The notes under the pieces are model-generated. The model was given only the letters and a program-made list of their open reading frames with translations, searched no databases and was not told the origin of the DNA. Positions 17,257 through 27,695 of a stretch of 64,000 bases of DNA are shown here, piece by piece. The stretch spans positions 1,612,001 to 1,676,000 of the forward strand of contig NZ_JALJZT010000002.1 of NCBI RefSeq assembly GCF_024171405.1. Direction: 5' to 3'. Each line of letters opens with the position of its first letter. Position 1 is the first letter of the stretch. The stretch is from Qipengyuania citrea (GTDB lineage Bacteria > Pseudomonadota > Alphaproteobacteria > Sphingomonadales > Sphingomonadaceae). The position numbers were made by a program, and so were the translations under genes.

Positions 17257-18795
17257 CTAGCTTTTCACCACGACGAACTGCCCCATCATTCCGGCATCCT
17301 CATGCTCGAGAATGTGGCAGTGGTACATATATGGCAGACCCGGGTCCGTGTGTTCCTCGAACCGTAATAGCAGGCGCACTTGCTCCCGCGGGTCGACGAT
17401 GACCGTATCCTTGTAACCAGTCTCCAATGGCGGCGGAGTGCGGCCGTTGCGGTCGATCACGCGGAACTGCGCGTTATGAATATGAAAGGGATGCGCCATC
17501 ATCGAAACATTGGCGATTTCCCAGATTTCCCACTGACCGACGGGCACCCGCTCGTTGATGACATTCATGTCCATGCTGGCACCATTGATAGACATCCCGC
17601 CGCCCATCATTCCCATATCGAGCACAAACCGCCGGGTTCGTACTGCAAGTGAAGGGTCGAATGCTGGTAGCGCAGCAAGCTGCGACGGCAGGTTCCTTCG
17701 CGGCGAGGAGTCAGAGGGTCTGATATCGAGGACGCGGAACGGCTCGTCCATCTCGGTATCGTCGCGGCGTCGGCCCATCATGCCGCCGCCCATCATACCG
17801 CCGCCGTTGCCCATCATGCCCATCGAATTGTCAGGACTGGTCGCCACAAGACTGAGTGGGCGCCCCTCGGCAAGATCGACGAGGATCTGCGCACGCTCAC
17901 CCGGAGCGAGCCTGAGCGAGCGGACCGCATGCGGACGATCCAGCAAGCCACCATCACTGGCGATGAGCTGCATGGTCTGACCACCGGACAGCGAGAAATC
18001 ATAGAAGCGTGCGTTCGATCCGTTGAGGATGCGCAAACGCAACAAGCCAGTGCGTGCATCGAACACAGCGTTATGCGTGCCGTTGACGTAGATACGATCC
18101 CCGCGCACGCCCATCATCTGCGCATGCATGTTCTGCGGATAGAGGAGCTTGCCAGAGCTATCGAGCAAGCGGTCCTGAACAATAAGCGGAATATCATCCA
18201 CGCCGTATTCGCTCGGCAGATCCAGCGCGCCCTCTTCATCATCACGGACATAGATCGGAGCGGCAAGACCAGCATAGACCTGCGGTCCCGTGCCGCGATG
18301 CAGGTGCGAATGATACCAATAGAGAGAGGCACGCTGGCGAACTTCGAAAGATGGGCTCCAGCGGGCGCCGGGGCGGATCAGCTGGTGCGGCCCGCCGTCC
18401 GCAGCGGCGGGAAGTTCGAACCCGTGCCAATGAACCGTTGCTCCTTCGTCCAGGCCGTTGTCGACATGCAACCGGACGCGCTCGCCGCGGCGCATCTCCA
18501 ATGTCGGACCGAGATAAGGCGCGTTTACACCGATCGTAGGCGAAACGACCCCGGGAACGAATTCCTTCTGCCCTGCGGATATCGACAGTCGAAAGACCCG
18601 TTCGCCTTGTTCGACAATTCCCTGATCGAGCTTGGGAATGGCGAGCGAATTGGCTCCGGCCCCATCGGCACCAAGCAGCGAACTTCGCGCTTCGCACGCA
18701 GACAAGGGAAGAGCCATGAGGCCCGCAGCCGCTGTGCCGGCCCGTCCCAGCAAGGCACGTCGGTTTAGGCTGGATGCGTTCGCCCACTGGTCCAT
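17257..18795 (-). CDS. Multicopper oxidase (CueO/CopA type), Tat-exported
   Basis: 512 residues. The N-terminus has a twin-arginine signal (RRALLGRAG) and a possible lipobox (LSAC, 31-34). Copper ligands: HWHG (122-125), WYHSHLH (159-165), HPFHIH and HCHILEHEDAGMM near the C-terminus, giving type 1, 2 and 3 sites. A Met-rich loop (NGGGMMGGGMMG) near 330-345 resembles the CueO Met-rich insert. It oxidises Cu(I) to Cu(II) in the periplasm. It lies one base after the 39-aa peptide gene. A paralogue is at 50502-52121 and a frameshifted third oxidase at 28824-30219. Confidence 0.92.
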   Translation of the reverse strand: MDQWANASSLNRRALLGRAGTAAAGLMALPLSACEARSSLLGADGAGANSLAIPKLDQGIVEQGERVFRLSISAGQKEFVPGVVSPTIGVNAPYLGPTLEMRRGERVRLHVDNGLDEGATVHWHGFELPAAADGGPHQLIRPGARWSPSFEVRQRASLYWYHSHLHRGTGPQVYAGLAAPIYVRDDEEGALDLPSEYGVDDIPLIVQDRLLDSSGKLLYPQNMHAQMMGVRGDRIYVNGTHNAVFDARTGLLRLRILNGSNARFYDFSLSGGQTMQLIASDGGLLDRPHAVRSLRLAPGERAQILVDLAEGRPLSLVATSPDNSMGMMGNGGGMMGGGMMGRRRDDTEMDEPFRVLDIRPSDSSPRRNLPSQLAALPAFDPSLAVRTRRFVLDMGMMGGGMSINGASMDMNVINERVPVGQWEIWEIANVSMMAHPFHIHNAQFRVIDRNGRTPPPLETGYKDTVIVDPREQVRLLLRFEEHTDPGLPYMYHCHILEHEDAGMMGQFVVVKS

Positions 18796-18796
18796 T

Positions 18797-18916
18797 TCAC
18801 TTGCTCCGGAGATATTTAATCAGCGCAGCGATGCCCAACACAAGAAGGATGGTCAGCAATAAGCAGAACAGACCCATGATCCCCATCATGGCTGCTGGCA
18901 TGTCACCGTTCATCAT
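18797..18916 (-). CDS. 39-aa single-helix membrane peptide
   Basis: A short gene of 40 codons including stop. AGGAGAAG precedes the ATG by 4 bases. The peptide begins MMNGDMPAAMMG, has one hydrophobic helix and ends IAALIKYLRSK. A 40-residue relative at 30987-31109 ends IAALIKYLRK and also follows a CusF gene, so it is real and conserved. It may be a small partner of CusF or the oxidase; function unknown. Confidence 0.75.
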   Translation of the reverse strand: MMNGDMPAAMMGIMGLFCLLLTILLVLGIAALIKYLRSK

Positions 18917-18971
18917 CGTACTTCTCCTATCATACCGGCCCCGGGGATACGGTCCGGGGCCGGCTCGCAAA

Positions 18972-19370
18972 TTACTTCTTGGTGATCGAAGTGATCGTGT
19001 TGCCGCCTTCACCGGTAGTGAATTCGAACGAGATCGCGTCACCAACCGCCACGTCCTGACGCAGCTGTTCGTCGGCTTCGAACCCCATCGTCATGGCGGG
19101 CCATTCAATCTCGGGGACAGCGCCGTGGTCGACGGTGATCGTTCCCGCGTCGGCGTCGATGGCGGTGACGGTTCCTTCGGCGCTGGCGGTCTGCATCGCG
19201 CCGTCCGATCCCATCATCGCCATGTCGCCATCGTCCATAGACATCTGGTCATCTGCCATCTGCCCGTCCGCCATCGGCATTTCGTCCATCGCTTCGGTAT
19301 TGTCGCCGGAATCGCAGGCAGCGAGTGCCAGCGGCGCTGCCAATAGGGTCACGAGGGTTGTAATACGCAT
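18972..19370 (-). CDS. cusF: CusF-like periplasmic copper-binding lipoprotein
   Basis: 132 residues with a lipoprotein signal (LALAAC). A Met/Asp-rich linker ([18 protein letters not shown]) precedes a CusF domain (about 65-130) with the signature EWPAMTMGF, which holds the Trp and Met that bind Cu(I)/Ag(I). It delivers copper to the CusCBA pump. Its start lies 22 bp inside the end of cusA. Confidence 0.9.
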   Translation of the reverse strand: MRITTLVTLLAAPLALAACDSGDNTEAMDEMPMADGQMADDQMSMDDGDMAMMGSDGAMQTASAEGTVTAIDADAGTITVDHGAVPEIEWPAMTMGFEADEQLRQDVAVGDAISFEFTTGEGGNTITSITKK

Positions 19371-22300
19371 TCTTCTTCTCCTTCAGAGGGTTTGGACCGT
19401 TTGGTCCGGGGGCGCCGCATCAACAGATATGCAGCGGGAAGTACGAACATCGAGAGCAGGGGAGCAGTGATCATCCCGCCAATCATCGGGGCCGCGATAC
19501 GGCTCATCACCTCGGACCCGGCGCCGGTGCCGATCAGGATCGGAAACAGTCCGGCAAGAATGACCGCTACGGTCATCGCCTTGGGCCGCACGCGCAACAA
19601 CGCGCCTTCGCGGATCGCCTGATCAACCTCATCTTCCGAAGGGTTGGGAGGGCGTTCCTCCAGCGCCGCTTTCAGGTAGATCAGCATGACCACGCCGAAC
19701 TCTGCCGAAACACCGGCAAGAGCGATAAAACCGACAGCAGTCGCGACCGACTGGTTGTAGCCGAGCATATACAGAAGCCAGAACCCGCCGGTCAGCGCGA
19801 AAGGCAATGTACCCATGATCAGCAGCGCCTCATCGAAGCGGCGGAAGATCAGATAGAGCAGCAGGAAAATGATCGCGAGCGTCGCCGGGATAACGATCTT
19901 CATACGCTCGGCAGCGCGAGTAAGATATTCGAACTGCCCAGCGTAGGATATGCTGACGCCCGCCGGAAGATCGACTTCTGCCGCGATCGCCTCCTGCAGA
20001 TCGCTGACGACCGAAGTGAGATCTCGTCCGCGAACATCGATATAGACATAGCTCGTCGGTCGACCCTGCTCGCTTTTGAGCATGGGCGGCCCGCTACTTA
20101 CGCTAATTTGCGCTACGCTACCCAGCGTGATCTGCTGCCCTGACGGTGTCAGGAGAGGAAGCGCTCTGAGTTCGCCCACGCTGTCGCGGATTTCGCGCGG
20201 ATAACGCACATTGATCGGATAACGTGCCAGCCCTTCGACCGTGCGTGCGACATTGGCGCCGCCGATCGCGCCAGATACGATCATTTGAACGTCGTCGATG
20301 TTGAGGCCGTATCGGGCAGCAGCCAAGCGATCGATATCAACGTCGACATAGCGCCCGCCCGACAATCGTTCGGCCAGGGCTGAGCTCACGCCCGGCACCT
20401 GCTTCCCGACCTGTTCTATAGCCTGCGCCACCCGGTCGATATCGCTAAGATCCTCACCCGAAACCTTGACCCCGATCGGGCTCTTGATCCCGGTCGCGAG
20501 CATGTCGATCCGGTTGCGGATCGGTGGCACCCACACATTGGCCAGACCCGGCACCTGTACCACGCGGTCGAGTTCCTCGACCAGCATGTCGGGTGTCATA
20601 CCTTCACGCCATTCGTCGCGCGGTTTGAACTGGATGGTGGTTTCGAACATCGTCAATGGCGCTGGATCAGTCGCCGTGTCGGCACGGCCCGCCTTGCCGA
20701 ATACCGTTTCGACTTCAGGCACTGATTTGATCAAGCGGTCGGTCCGCTGGAGGAGCGCAGAAGCCTGCCCGGGAGACAGGCCTGGAAGCGCACTGGGCAT
20801 GTAGAGCAGATCACCCTCGTCGAGCGGCGGAAGAAACTCGCCACCAAGCCGGGTAAAGGGGACGAGTGTCGTCGCGAAGACCAGCGCCGCAATGACCAGC
20901 GTTGCCTTCGGCCGGCGCATTACCCAGTCCAGACCCGGACGATAGGCGCGGGTCAGGCCCCGGTTCAGGATGTTCTTGTCTTCGGGCGGAATCTTGCCGC
21001 GGATCATCCAGCCCATCAACACAGGGACCAGCGTAATCGAAAGGATTGCTGCACCGGCCATGGCATAGGTCTTGGTGAAGGCGAGCGGCGCAAACAGCCT
21101 GCCCTCCTGCGCCTGGAGGGTGAACACGGGAATGAAGGACAAGGTGATGATCAGCAGGCTGTAGAACAGCGCCGGGCCAACCTCCTTCGCTGCATCCCCG
21201 ATGACCCGCCAGCGTTCGTCGCCCGCCAGCACGCTGTCGGGGTTTTCATGCGTCCAGCGCTCAATATGCTTGTGAGCATTCTCGATCATGACGATCGCGG
21301 CATCGACCATCGCGCCGATCGCGATGGCAATGCCTCCAAGCGACATGATGTTGGCGTTGACCCCTTGAAAGCGCATGACCACGAAAGCGGCGAGCACACC
21401 CAGCGGTAATGTAACGATGGCAACCAGCGCCGAACGTACATGCCACAGGAACAAGGCGCATATCAGGCCTACGACTATGAACTCCTCGGCCAGCTTGGTG
21501 GTGAGATTCTTGACCGACGCATCGATCAGTTGCGAGCGGTCATACGTGGTAACGATCTCCACGCCGTCGGGCAGGCTTTGCTGAAGCTGTTCGAGCTTCG
21601 CCTCGACCGCGGTGATTGCGGATCGCGCGTCGGCCCCTTGACGCAAGATCACCACCCCGCCGGCGACCTCGCCCTGACCGTTGAGCTCCGCTATCCCGCG
21701 CCTCAGCTCGGGTCCGATCTGGATGGTCGCTACGTCGCCCAACGTCACCGGGACTCCTCCACTTGCGACTTGCAAGGGGATCGCCCGAAAATCATCGAGG
21801 CTGCCAAGATAGCCGGATGAGCGCACCATATATTCGGCTTCGCCCATCTCGACGATCGAGCCGCCCGCTTCCTGGTTGGAAGCCCGAACCGCCTGCACGA
21901 CGTCGGCATGCGTCACACCGAGCGATGCCATCCGATAGGGTTGCAGGACAATCTGATACTGCTTGACCATACCGCCGATACTGGCGACTTCGGCAATGCC
22001 GGGAATGGTCTTGAGCTCGTAGCGCAGGAACCAGTCCTGCAGACTCCGTAGACCCGCCAGATCGTTGCCACCGGTTCGGTCGACGAGCGCGTATTCGTAG
22101 ATCCAGCCTACACCTGTGGCGTCGGGGCCGAGGCTGCTCTCCACGCCTGCGGGAAGCTGCCCTTGCACTTGGTTGAGATATTCGAGCACGCGCGAACGCG
22201 CCCAGTAAAGGTCAGTCCCGTCCTCGAAAATGACATAGACATAGCTGTCACCAAAGAACGAGTATCCGCGCACGGTCTTGGCTCCGGGTACGGAGAGCAT

Positions 22301-22516
22301 CGTCGTCGCCAGCGGATAAGTGACCTGATCCTCGACGAGCCGGGGCGCCTGACCGGGATAATTTGAGCGAATAACCACCTGAACGTCGGATAGGTCAGGC
22401 AGTGCATCCACAGGCGTGGTCCGCACGGCCCAGAACCCCGCGAGCGCGATGGCGATCGAAGCCAATACGATGAACATGCGATTGGCGATCGAGCTTTCTA
22501 TTATGCGCGCGATCAT
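19349..22516 (-). CDS. cusA: CusA-type heavy-metal RND efflux transporter
   Basis: A 1055-residue inner-membrane proton-driven pump. Helix 4 reads [17 protein letters not shown] (397-413), the signature of Cu(I)/Ag(I)-specific HME4 pumps. The periplasmic segment [13 protein letters not shown] carries a Met typical of the CusA metal site. Start ATG 22516 overlaps the cusB stop by 4 bp; the longer open frame upstream is inside cusB. It assembles with CusB and CusC. Confidence 0.93.
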   Translation of the reverse strand: MIARIIESSIANRMFIVLASIAIALAGFWAVRTTPVDALPDLSDVQVVIRSNYPGQAPRLVEDQVTYPLATTMLSVPGAKTVRGYSFFGDSYVYVIFEDGTDLYWARSRVLEYLNQVQGQLPAGVESSLGPDATGVGWIYEYALVDRTGGNDLAGLRSLQDWFLRYELKTIPGIAEVASIGGMVKQYQIVLQPYRMASLGVTHADVVQAVRASNQEAGGSIVEMGEAEYMVRSSGYLGSLDDFRAIPLQVASGGVPVTLGDVATIQIGPELRRGIAELNGQGEVAGGVVILRQGADARSAITAVEAKLEQLQQSLPDGVEIVTTYDRSQLIDASVKNLTTKLAEEFIVVGLICALFLWHVRSALVAIVTLPLGVLAAFVVMRFQGVNANIMSLGGIAIAIGAMVDAAIVMIENAHKHIERWTHENPDSVLAGDERWRVIGDAAKEVGPALFYSLLIITLSFIPVFTLQAQEGRLFAPLAFTKTYAMAGAAILSITLVPVLMGWMIRGKIPPEDKNILNRGLTRAYRPGLDWVMRRPKATLVIAALVFATTLVPFTRLGGEFLPPLDEGDLLYMPSALPGLSPGQASALLQRTDRLIKSVPEVETVFGKAGRADTATDPAPLTMFETTIQFKPRDEWREGMTPDMLVEELDRVVQVPGLANVWVPPIRNRIDMLATGIKSPIGVKVSGEDLSDIDRVAQAIEQVGKQVPGVSSALAERLSGGRYVDVDIDRLAAARYGLNIDDVQMIVSGAIGGANVARTVEGLARYPINVRYPREIRDSVGELRALPLLTPSGQQITLGSVAQISVSSGPPMLKSEQGRPTSYVYIDVRGRDLTSVVSDLQEAIAAEVDLPAGVSISYAGQFEYLTRAAERMKIVIPATLAIIFLLLYLIFRRFDEALLIMGTLPFALTGGFWLLYMLGYNQSVATAVGFIALAGVSAEFGVVMLIYLKAALEERPPNPSEDEVDQAIREGALLRVRPKAMTVAVILAGLFPILIGTGAGSEVMSRIAAPMIGGMITAPLLSMFVLPAAYLLMRRPRTKRSKPSEGEEECVLQPS

Positions 22517-24039
22517 TGGTCGCCTGCCTTCCTGATGCCGGTGAGGCGTGGGCCGTCCGTTCCCTGTACGAACTGGAACGAGACGCGGTCGCCGCGCTTG
22601 AAGCCGCGCACCTGCGCTGCCCCCTCGGTCGCGAACGTCATTGTCATCGCCGGCCATTCGAGCGCGGCAACGGGCCCGTGCCGCAAGGTGATATTGCGGG
22701 CAGTTATACGCTCGATAGTGCCGCTTGCCCGGTAGGTGCGCGGCTCGTCAGCATCGTCCTGCGTTTCGCTTGCACCCGCGGCCGTCGGCACTTCGTCGAT
22801 GCCGCGGACATCGAGCCCCGCGAGACTGGCTTCGGAATCAAGCAGGAACTGGCCCGATGTGACTACTTCCTCGCCCGGCGCGAGGCCCGCGAGTATCTCG
22901 GTCCGACCGCCCGCTTCACGGCCAATCTGCACCTCGGCAGGGCGATAGCCACCCTCGTCCTGCGCCAGCATCACGATCGTGCGTTCGCCAGTGCGGATAA
23001 TTGCTTCGGAAGGAATTAACACCGCTTCGCGGCGAGCCGGAGAAAGCGAAACCTGTGCGAACATGCCAGGACGCAGTCGAAGGTTGGGATTGCGCAGTTC
23101 GGCCCTAACGGTGAGCGTTCGACTGGCCTCCTGTGCGCTGGGCAATATCGCAGTAATCCGCCCCGCGAAACGTTCCCCCGGATAAGCAGTTAAAGTCGCG
23201 CTTACGGGCTGGCCAACCCGTACGTCGGCGGCAAGGATTTCGGGAAGCGCCGCTTCCAGCCAGATCGGATTGAGTCCGGTGATTTCGGCCAAGGTCTGGC
23301 CCGCGCTCACGCTCATTCCCGGTCGCACACCGAGCATGGTAACTGCGCCCGAAGAAGGCGCCGTAATCGTCAGGGTGGAACGTGGGCGACCACTGCGCGC
23401 GACCGACGAGATTACGCCATCAGGCATTCCAAGAAGCCGCAACCGTTCGCGCGCCGCGCGAGTAAGCGCTTCATCGCCGGTCGCGGCGACCGCCAGATAT
23501 TCCTGCTGCGCGCCGCCCCATTCGGGAATCAGCAAATCCACCAAAGGGGTACCCTGTCTAATGATGTCATCGGGCGCATGGCCATAGGTTCGTTGCACGA
23601 AGCCGCTGGCGCGGGGCTGCACGATCGACACCTCCCGGGCATTGTAAGCGAGTGTGCCGGTGACGTTCGTCTCGGGTTCGAGCACGCCCATTTCCGCTTC
23701 GGCCGTTCGAATGCCGAAATTCTGCACGAGCTGCGGATCGATGCTGACGCCCCCCGCTCCGGCACTGTCTCCACCGGCGCATTTCGGGACCAGTTGCATG
23801 TCCATGAAAGGCGACTTGCCCGGCTCGTCGAAGCGCTGATCAGGCACCATCGGATCGTACCAGTAGAGCACTTCCTCGCAGCCTGCTCCCGCTGCGGCGC
23901 TGTCTCCGGTCGAAGCACCGGAGGAACCTTCCCCAAGCTGGGCGATGCCGTAGCCGGCGCCGAGGCTCACAAGTACTATGCCGGCTGCAAGCGTGTAGGA
24001 CTTTTGGCGAGGGGTGAGTTTTTGCCAGGCGGCTTTCAT
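22513..24039 (-). CDS. cusB: CusB-type periplasmic adaptor with fused CusF domain
   Basis: 508 residues. An N-terminal anchor (about 15-33) leads to a heavy-metal-binding segment ([18 protein letters not shown], about 59-76, then MDMQLVPKC). The adaptor hairpin and barrel follow to about 405. The C-terminus (430-505) is a CusF domain with [12 protein letters not shown]. The adaptor thus carries its own copper chaperone. It overlaps cusC and cusA by 4 bp each. Confidence 0.92.
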   Translation of the reverse strand: MKAAWQKLTPRQKSYTLAAGIVLVSLGAGYGIAQLGEGSSGASTGDSAAAGAGCEEVLYWYDPMVPDQRFDEPGKSPFMDMQLVPKCAGGDSAGAGGVSIDPQLVQNFGIRTAEAEMGVLEPETNVTGTLAYNAREVSIVQPRASGFVQRTYGHAPDDIIRQGTPLVDLLIPEWGGAQQEYLAVAATGDEALTRAARERLRLLGMPDGVISSVARSGRPRSTLTITAPSSGAVTMLGVRPGMSVSAGQTLAEITGLNPIWLEAALPEILAADVRVGQPVSATLTAYPGERFAGRITAILPSAQEASRTLTVRAELRNPNLRLRPGMFAQVSLSPARREAVLIPSEAIIRTGERTIVMLAQDEGGYRPAEVQIGREAGGRTEILAGLAPGEEVVTSGQFLLDSEASLAGLDVRGIDEVPTAAGASETQDDADEPRTYRASGTIERITARNITLRHGPVAALEWPAMTMTFATEGAAQVRGFKRGDRVSFQFVQGTDGPRLTGIRKAGDQ

Positions 24040-25271
24040 TGCATGTGCTCCCGGTAGGTAAGTCGCAAAGTCGCGGCGGCTTCGACCGTCGCTTCTTCGC
24101 GTTCGAGGATTTCCAGTTCGAGTAGAGCCAAGGCTGTCCGGGCCTCGATGACGTCGATCAGATCGGCGCGACCTGCAGCAAAACTCGCCATTTCAAGGTC
24201 TGCCCTGTCACGAGCGAGGGGCAATAGTTCCTCGCGGGCACGCTGCCATTGGCGCGCCGCGCTGCGCCAGGCAGCGAGATCGGCCGCGAACTGGGCTTCA
24301 AGTTCGCGTAGCTCGTCCGCGCGCTCGGCCAGCGCCGCAGCCGCTTGCGCTTCGGCCGCGGCAATGCGTGGCTCCTGCCGCCGACCGGCGAAGATCGGCA
24401 ATGTTACCGAACCCATGACCGAGACGACATTCCCGAAATCGGGATTTCGCCGTCCGAAGCTGACATTGACGCCGAAGTCGGGCCTCTTTTCCGCCCGGGC
24501 AAGATCGATGGCTGCGCGGGCCCTTTGCTTGGCAGTGTCCGCCAGACGGATCCCGGGGTTGCTCTCTAGCGTAGTGCGCAGCTCGATCGGATCGACATCG
24601 GCGGGCGGTACCGGACCTTGCGCCACCGGCTCCTCCCCTGCAATATACCGCGTCAACCGCGCCTGCGCCGCTTCCCGATCGGCTTCGATGCGCGTCCGGG
24701 CATCGTCTATCTCGAGCAGTGCACGGCGGATCTCGAGGCTTTCCGCAGGGCGCGCCGAACCCGATGCGACTGCGCTGCGAGCAACCGGCACGAGCTCGCG
24801 CAATTCATCCTGAGCCTCGACGGCCAGCGCCAGTCGCTGCTGCGCATAAGCCAGTGATATCCACGCGCGACCAGCGGCGACTTCGACATCCCGGCCAACA
24901 ACGCCGAGGCGAGCTTCGGCCAAGCGGATATCCGATACCGCAAGCCCAGCCCTCGCGCGTCGCTTGGCTAGATTGGGAATTTCTTGCTCGACACCCACCT
25001 GGACTTGGGTCGGAAGCTGCCGGTCGAGATCGAACGCCGCCGGCCCGGTGACCGGCAAATTGACGATGCCCGCTCGTAGCCGCGGATCGGGCAATTCGTC
25101 TGCAGCCTCCGCCGCGTTCCGCAGAGCTTCCACCTCAAGTTCACGCGCCTGCAGGACAGGCTGTTCGACGCGGGCCGCGCGCAAAGCCTCTTCGTAGCCG
25201 ACAGACTGTGCTTGCGCTCCTTGAGCGACAAATATGAGAGCCACGAAAGCGCAGCTGCTTCGCCATTTCAT
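24036..25271 (-). CDS. cusC: CusC-type outer-membrane efflux protein (TolC family)
   Basis: A 411-residue OEP protein with signal peptide (FVALIFVAQGAQA, cleaved near 23). The two OEP repeats are rich in Ala, Arg and Glu coiled-coil helix (ELEVEALRNAAEAADELPDP, and LREYMQ-like ends). It forms the outer-membrane duct of CusCBA. ATG 25271 is chosen because the signal starts there; an upstream frame adds 13 residues without a signal. It overlaps cusB by 4 bp. Confidence 0.9.
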   Translation of the reverse strand: MKWRSSCAFVALIFVAQGAQAQSVGYEEALRAARVEQPVLQARELEVEALRNAAEAADELPDPRLRAGIVNLPVTGPAAFDLDRQLPTQVQVGVEQEIPNLAKRRARAGLAVSDIRLAEARLGVVGRDVEVAAGRAWISLAYAQQRLALAVEAQDELRELVPVARSAVASGSARPAESLEIRRALLEIDDARTRIEADREAAQARLTRYIAGEEPVAQGPVPPADVDPIELRTTLESNPGIRLADTAKQRARAAIDLARAEKRPDFGVNVSFGRRNPDFGNVVSVMGSVTLPIFAGRRQEPRIAAAEAQAAAALAERADELRELEAQFAADLAAWRSAARQWQRAREELLPLARDRADLEMASFAAGRADLIDVIEARTALALLELEILEREEATVEAAATLRLTYREHMQ

Positions 25272-25393
25272 TGTGTAACCTCGTAGAATTTCTGATGCTG
25301 GACAGTCCAAGGCTTCTCGCTTCGCGGTGCGAAGCGAGCGGATATAGACTATTCCAGCTTGTATTACGGCACCATGGCACCGACTACAGAAGA

Positions 25394-25834
25394 CTAGATA
25401 TCGAGGTTAACTTGTGGAGGGGGGGATTCGGGTGTGAGCAGGCGTCCCTGGAGACCCATCAGATCGCCCGTCAGATAGATCTCACGATCGGCCCGCAAAG
25501 GAACCATACTCTTATCATTGGTGCCGGGGATATTTGCTGGCGCAAGACATCCCATCGCGACGACGCAATCGAGTGTCCTCTGGTCGCATGGAGGTTCTTC
25601 GGACGAATTGCCATCCGTCACCCCTTCCATGATCATATCGCCCATTTCCGAGCAATGGACGGTCCCGGCTGCCCCCAACTGTGGAACCGCCGCCGCTTGG
25701 GCAGCACTTTGTACAAAAAGGCCGAGGCCAAAAAGTACAACAGCAAGGAAACGACCTATCGACACTCTTTTGCGATAAGTCGACCACCGATTAAACGCAA
25801 GTGCGAAGACCGATTGATGGCCCGAAAATTTCAT
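25394..25834 (-). CDS. Exported protein of unknown function upstream of cusC
   Basis: About 146 residues: charged N-terminus, a hydrophobic segment (FLAVVLFGLGLFVQSAAQAA) that looks like a signal or anchor, then a periplasmic part with paired cysteines (HCSEMGD, PCDQRTLDCVVAMGC). Start uncertain: ATG 25834 has GGAA upstream, and longer starts reach 25897. I do not recognise a family. It probably heads the cus transcript; the Cys and Met content hints at a metal-related role. Confidence 0.6.
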   Translation of the reverse strand: MKFSGHQSVFALAFNRWSTYRKRVSIGRFLAVVLFGLGLFVQSAAQAAAVPQLGAAGTVHCSEMGDMIMEGVTDGNSSEEPPCDQRTLDCVVAMGCLAPANIPGTNDKSMVPLRADREIYLTGDLMGLQGRLLTPESPPPQVNLDI

Positions 25835-26113
25835 GGCGTTCCACGCCTGCTGACGAAAGCTTCCCGATGTCACGTTGAAGTCCGTCCTTTGATTCAATCA
25901 TGGAAGCGATGGATAAGCATCTTAGCCTTAGCCTCGGTCACCAAGAGTTTTGGATGACGGTGCGACCGTCGAAGAACAGATAGCGCTGTGCGCTGAAACC
26001 GGCGGTGAGCCCTTCTGCGAATATGCGCATTAACGGACCATCCTTCAGCCTGCCTGCGCACAAGGTCGAAACGGAGCGGCGCCGAACTGGATAGATCGGC
26101 GCCCGGTTCCGCG

Positions 26114-26434
26114 TCACCTCTCATCCTGCGAGGACGCGGGCATATCCCGCGAGGCCGACATGTCTTGCGAGGCGGACATGGCCTCCATGCGTTCCATCAT
26201 GGCTTTGCAGTTTTCCATCATCGCCATCATCTTGCGGCGCATTTCCGGATCCTGCATCATCGCCATCATCTCGCCCATCGGCATTGCCCCTTCCGCGCCA
26301 GCTTCGCTGCCCATGTTCATGTGTGAATCGGCATCCTGTGGAGCACGGTCAGCCTGTTGGGCGAGTGCGGCGGTGGAAACGAGACCAAGAGCGACAGCAG
26401 CGCCGGTCAACATTGTTTTGAAATTACGATTCAT
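26114..26434 (-). CDS. Met-rich small exported protein
   Basis: 106 residues with a signal peptide (GAAVALGLVSTAALA). The mature chain is Met-rich (MPMGEMMAMMQDPEMRRKMM), with one Cys and repeated MSASQD/MSASRD. AAGGAG lies before ATG 26434; the long upstream open frame is not used. Met-rich stretches bind Cu(I), so periplasmic copper buffering is likely. It is second in a two-gene unit behind the perfect CueR operator at 26829-26847. Confidence 0.8.
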   Translation of the reverse strand: MNRNFKTMLTGAAVALGLVSTAALAQQADRAPQDADSHMNMGSEAGAEGAMPMGEMMAMMQDPEMRRKMMAMMENCKAMMERMEAMSASQDMSASRDMPASSQDER

Positions 26435-26478
26435 TGGTATTCTCCTTAGATTATACGGTGACAAAGGGAGGCGCTCAA

Positions 26479-26787
26479 TCAACTTTGGGTGCCCGAGCCC
26501 TCTGGGCCCGTGCTTTTCATACCCTTCATGCACATGGCCATCATCGCCAGGCATGGGAACAGGTAGAGCAGGGGCAAAACCGCCGCGAACCCGAACCACA
26601 TCGAACCCAGTATTGCTGCGCCTAGAGCGAGAACGACGCTTGCGGCGATCAGCCACTTCGTCTTGGTCGACCAGCGTGCAGGGCTCGCGCAACTTTTGCC
26701 TCCCGATGACTTCGAGGTCGCCGCCTGAAGCTGCTGGGCTCCTAATTGTGGCGTCCACGGAACAAGCGCGGTGGAACTCGACGTCAT
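26479..26787 (-). CDS. Small two-helix membrane protein with Met/Cys-rich tail
   Basis: 102 residues: a soluble N-terminus with one Cys, then two hydrophobic helices (about 47-65 and 66-84), ending MMAMCMKGMKSTGP. GAGGAG precedes ATG 26787. It is the first gene behind the CueR-type promoter, so copper-induced. Family not recognised; the MAMCMKGM segment could hold Cu(I). Confidence 0.75.
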   Translation of the reverse strand: MTSSSTALVPWTPQLGAQQLQAATSKSSGGKSCASPARWSTKTKWLIAASVVLALGAAILGSMWFGFAAVLPLLYLFPCLAMMAMCMKGMKSTGPEGSGTQS

Positions 26788-26820
26788 TTGGGTACTCCTC
26801 GATTCGTCCTTGATAGCCAC

Positions 26821-26851
26821 AAGATGGGCCTTCCCATCATGGGAAGGTCAA
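26821..26851 (-). promoter_or_regulatory. CueR-type promoter with perfect operator
   Basis: Minus strand TTGACC (26846-26851), 19-base spacer, then CATCTT (26821-26826). The spacer contains CCTTCCCATCATGGGAAGG (26829-26847), a perfect 19-bp palindrome of the CueR type. It is about 35 bases upstream of the 26787 start. Confidence 0.8.
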
Positions 26852-27089
26852 GGCCTTTCTCAGAGTTTTCTGAAATGGAAGAAAGGGTGGCTTTCTTGGC
26901 GCTAGCGCACACTGTTCGTCGGCAATCGCTCGGCTTCGTCTGGTCCGCCGTGCTAAACGGCATAGAGTGCACCGGCGCCGTATCTAATCGACAACCGGCG
27001 CACTCTAGACGTCGCCGAAATCAGCGTCAGCAACAAAGCTATGGTACATGATTGCGGTGACCTGCTTGAAGCAAGGACCTAAAAATTGC
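26852..27089. other. Intergenic region, no gene seen
   Basis: Together with the promoter above this makes a 302-base gap between the 26787 start and the CBS stop. No further open frame with a motif or ribosome site was seen. Confidence 0.5.
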
Positions 27090-27533
27090 CTAGCAACATC
27101 CCGCCGAAGCGGCTTCCTTTGTAGGCTCCGAGACCTCGCGGACCAGATCGCCCGTTTCGCTCTTCTCGGCGTTTTGCGCAATGTCGGCCTGCGAAACGAT
27201 GCCGCAGCATTTGCCTCCATCGTCGACCACCGGAAGTCGGCGGACCTGGTTGTCCTCCATTTTCTTGCAGCAATCGTCAACGCTCGTGTCAGCGGTGACT
27301 GTCACAGGGGATGGGGACATCACATCCGCAACCCGCGTGTCGGCTGATTTGCCCTCTGCGACGCAGCGGCATGCGATATCGCGATCGGTTACGACACCGA
27401 CGAGGGCACCGGTTTCATCGACGACGGGAATTTCGCCGCAATCGTTATCAACCATCAGCGTCGCGGCATCCTTGACGCTATCTGATGGGCTGCAGCAGGC
27501 TGGGTCGGCTGTCATGACATCTCGGGCTTCCAT
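27090..27533 (-). CDS. Cys-rich CBS-domain pair protein, second copy
   Basis: 147 residues, same length and plan as the protein at 14160-14603: two CBS repeats with DPACC, ACRCV, DGGKCCGIV and a C-terminal SAGCC. The added cysteines are kept although the proteins have diverged, so they are probably functional. A ribosome site (GGAGA) precedes the ATG. No clear CueR-type promoter is visible upstream, unlike the first copy. Confidence 0.85.
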   Translation of the reverse strand: MEARDVMTADPACCSPSDSVKDAATLMVDNDCGEIPVVDETGALVGVVTDRDIACRCVAEGKSADTRVADVMSPSPVTVTADTSVDDCCKKMEDNQVRRLPVVDDGGKCCGIVSQADIAQNAEKSETGDLVREVSEPTKEAASAGCC

Positions 27534-27695
27534 TGTTCATCTCCACTTTGGTGTTTCGGCGCATTTATGCGCTCGCGTAGTAAATGATCTAAAAAAGCTC
27601 TCGGTTCCAATTACATCCGCGACCCGTTGCGTATGCAAGCCGGTTCGCTTGGCGCTCCCCGAACACACGCCTTTTCAATTGATCGGGGTACCGGC

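Noticed and set aside
25894-26124. 76-codon minus-strand frame before the cus genes
   Set aside because: No motif, signal or ribosome site; rich in Arg and His as expected from non-coding high-GC frames.
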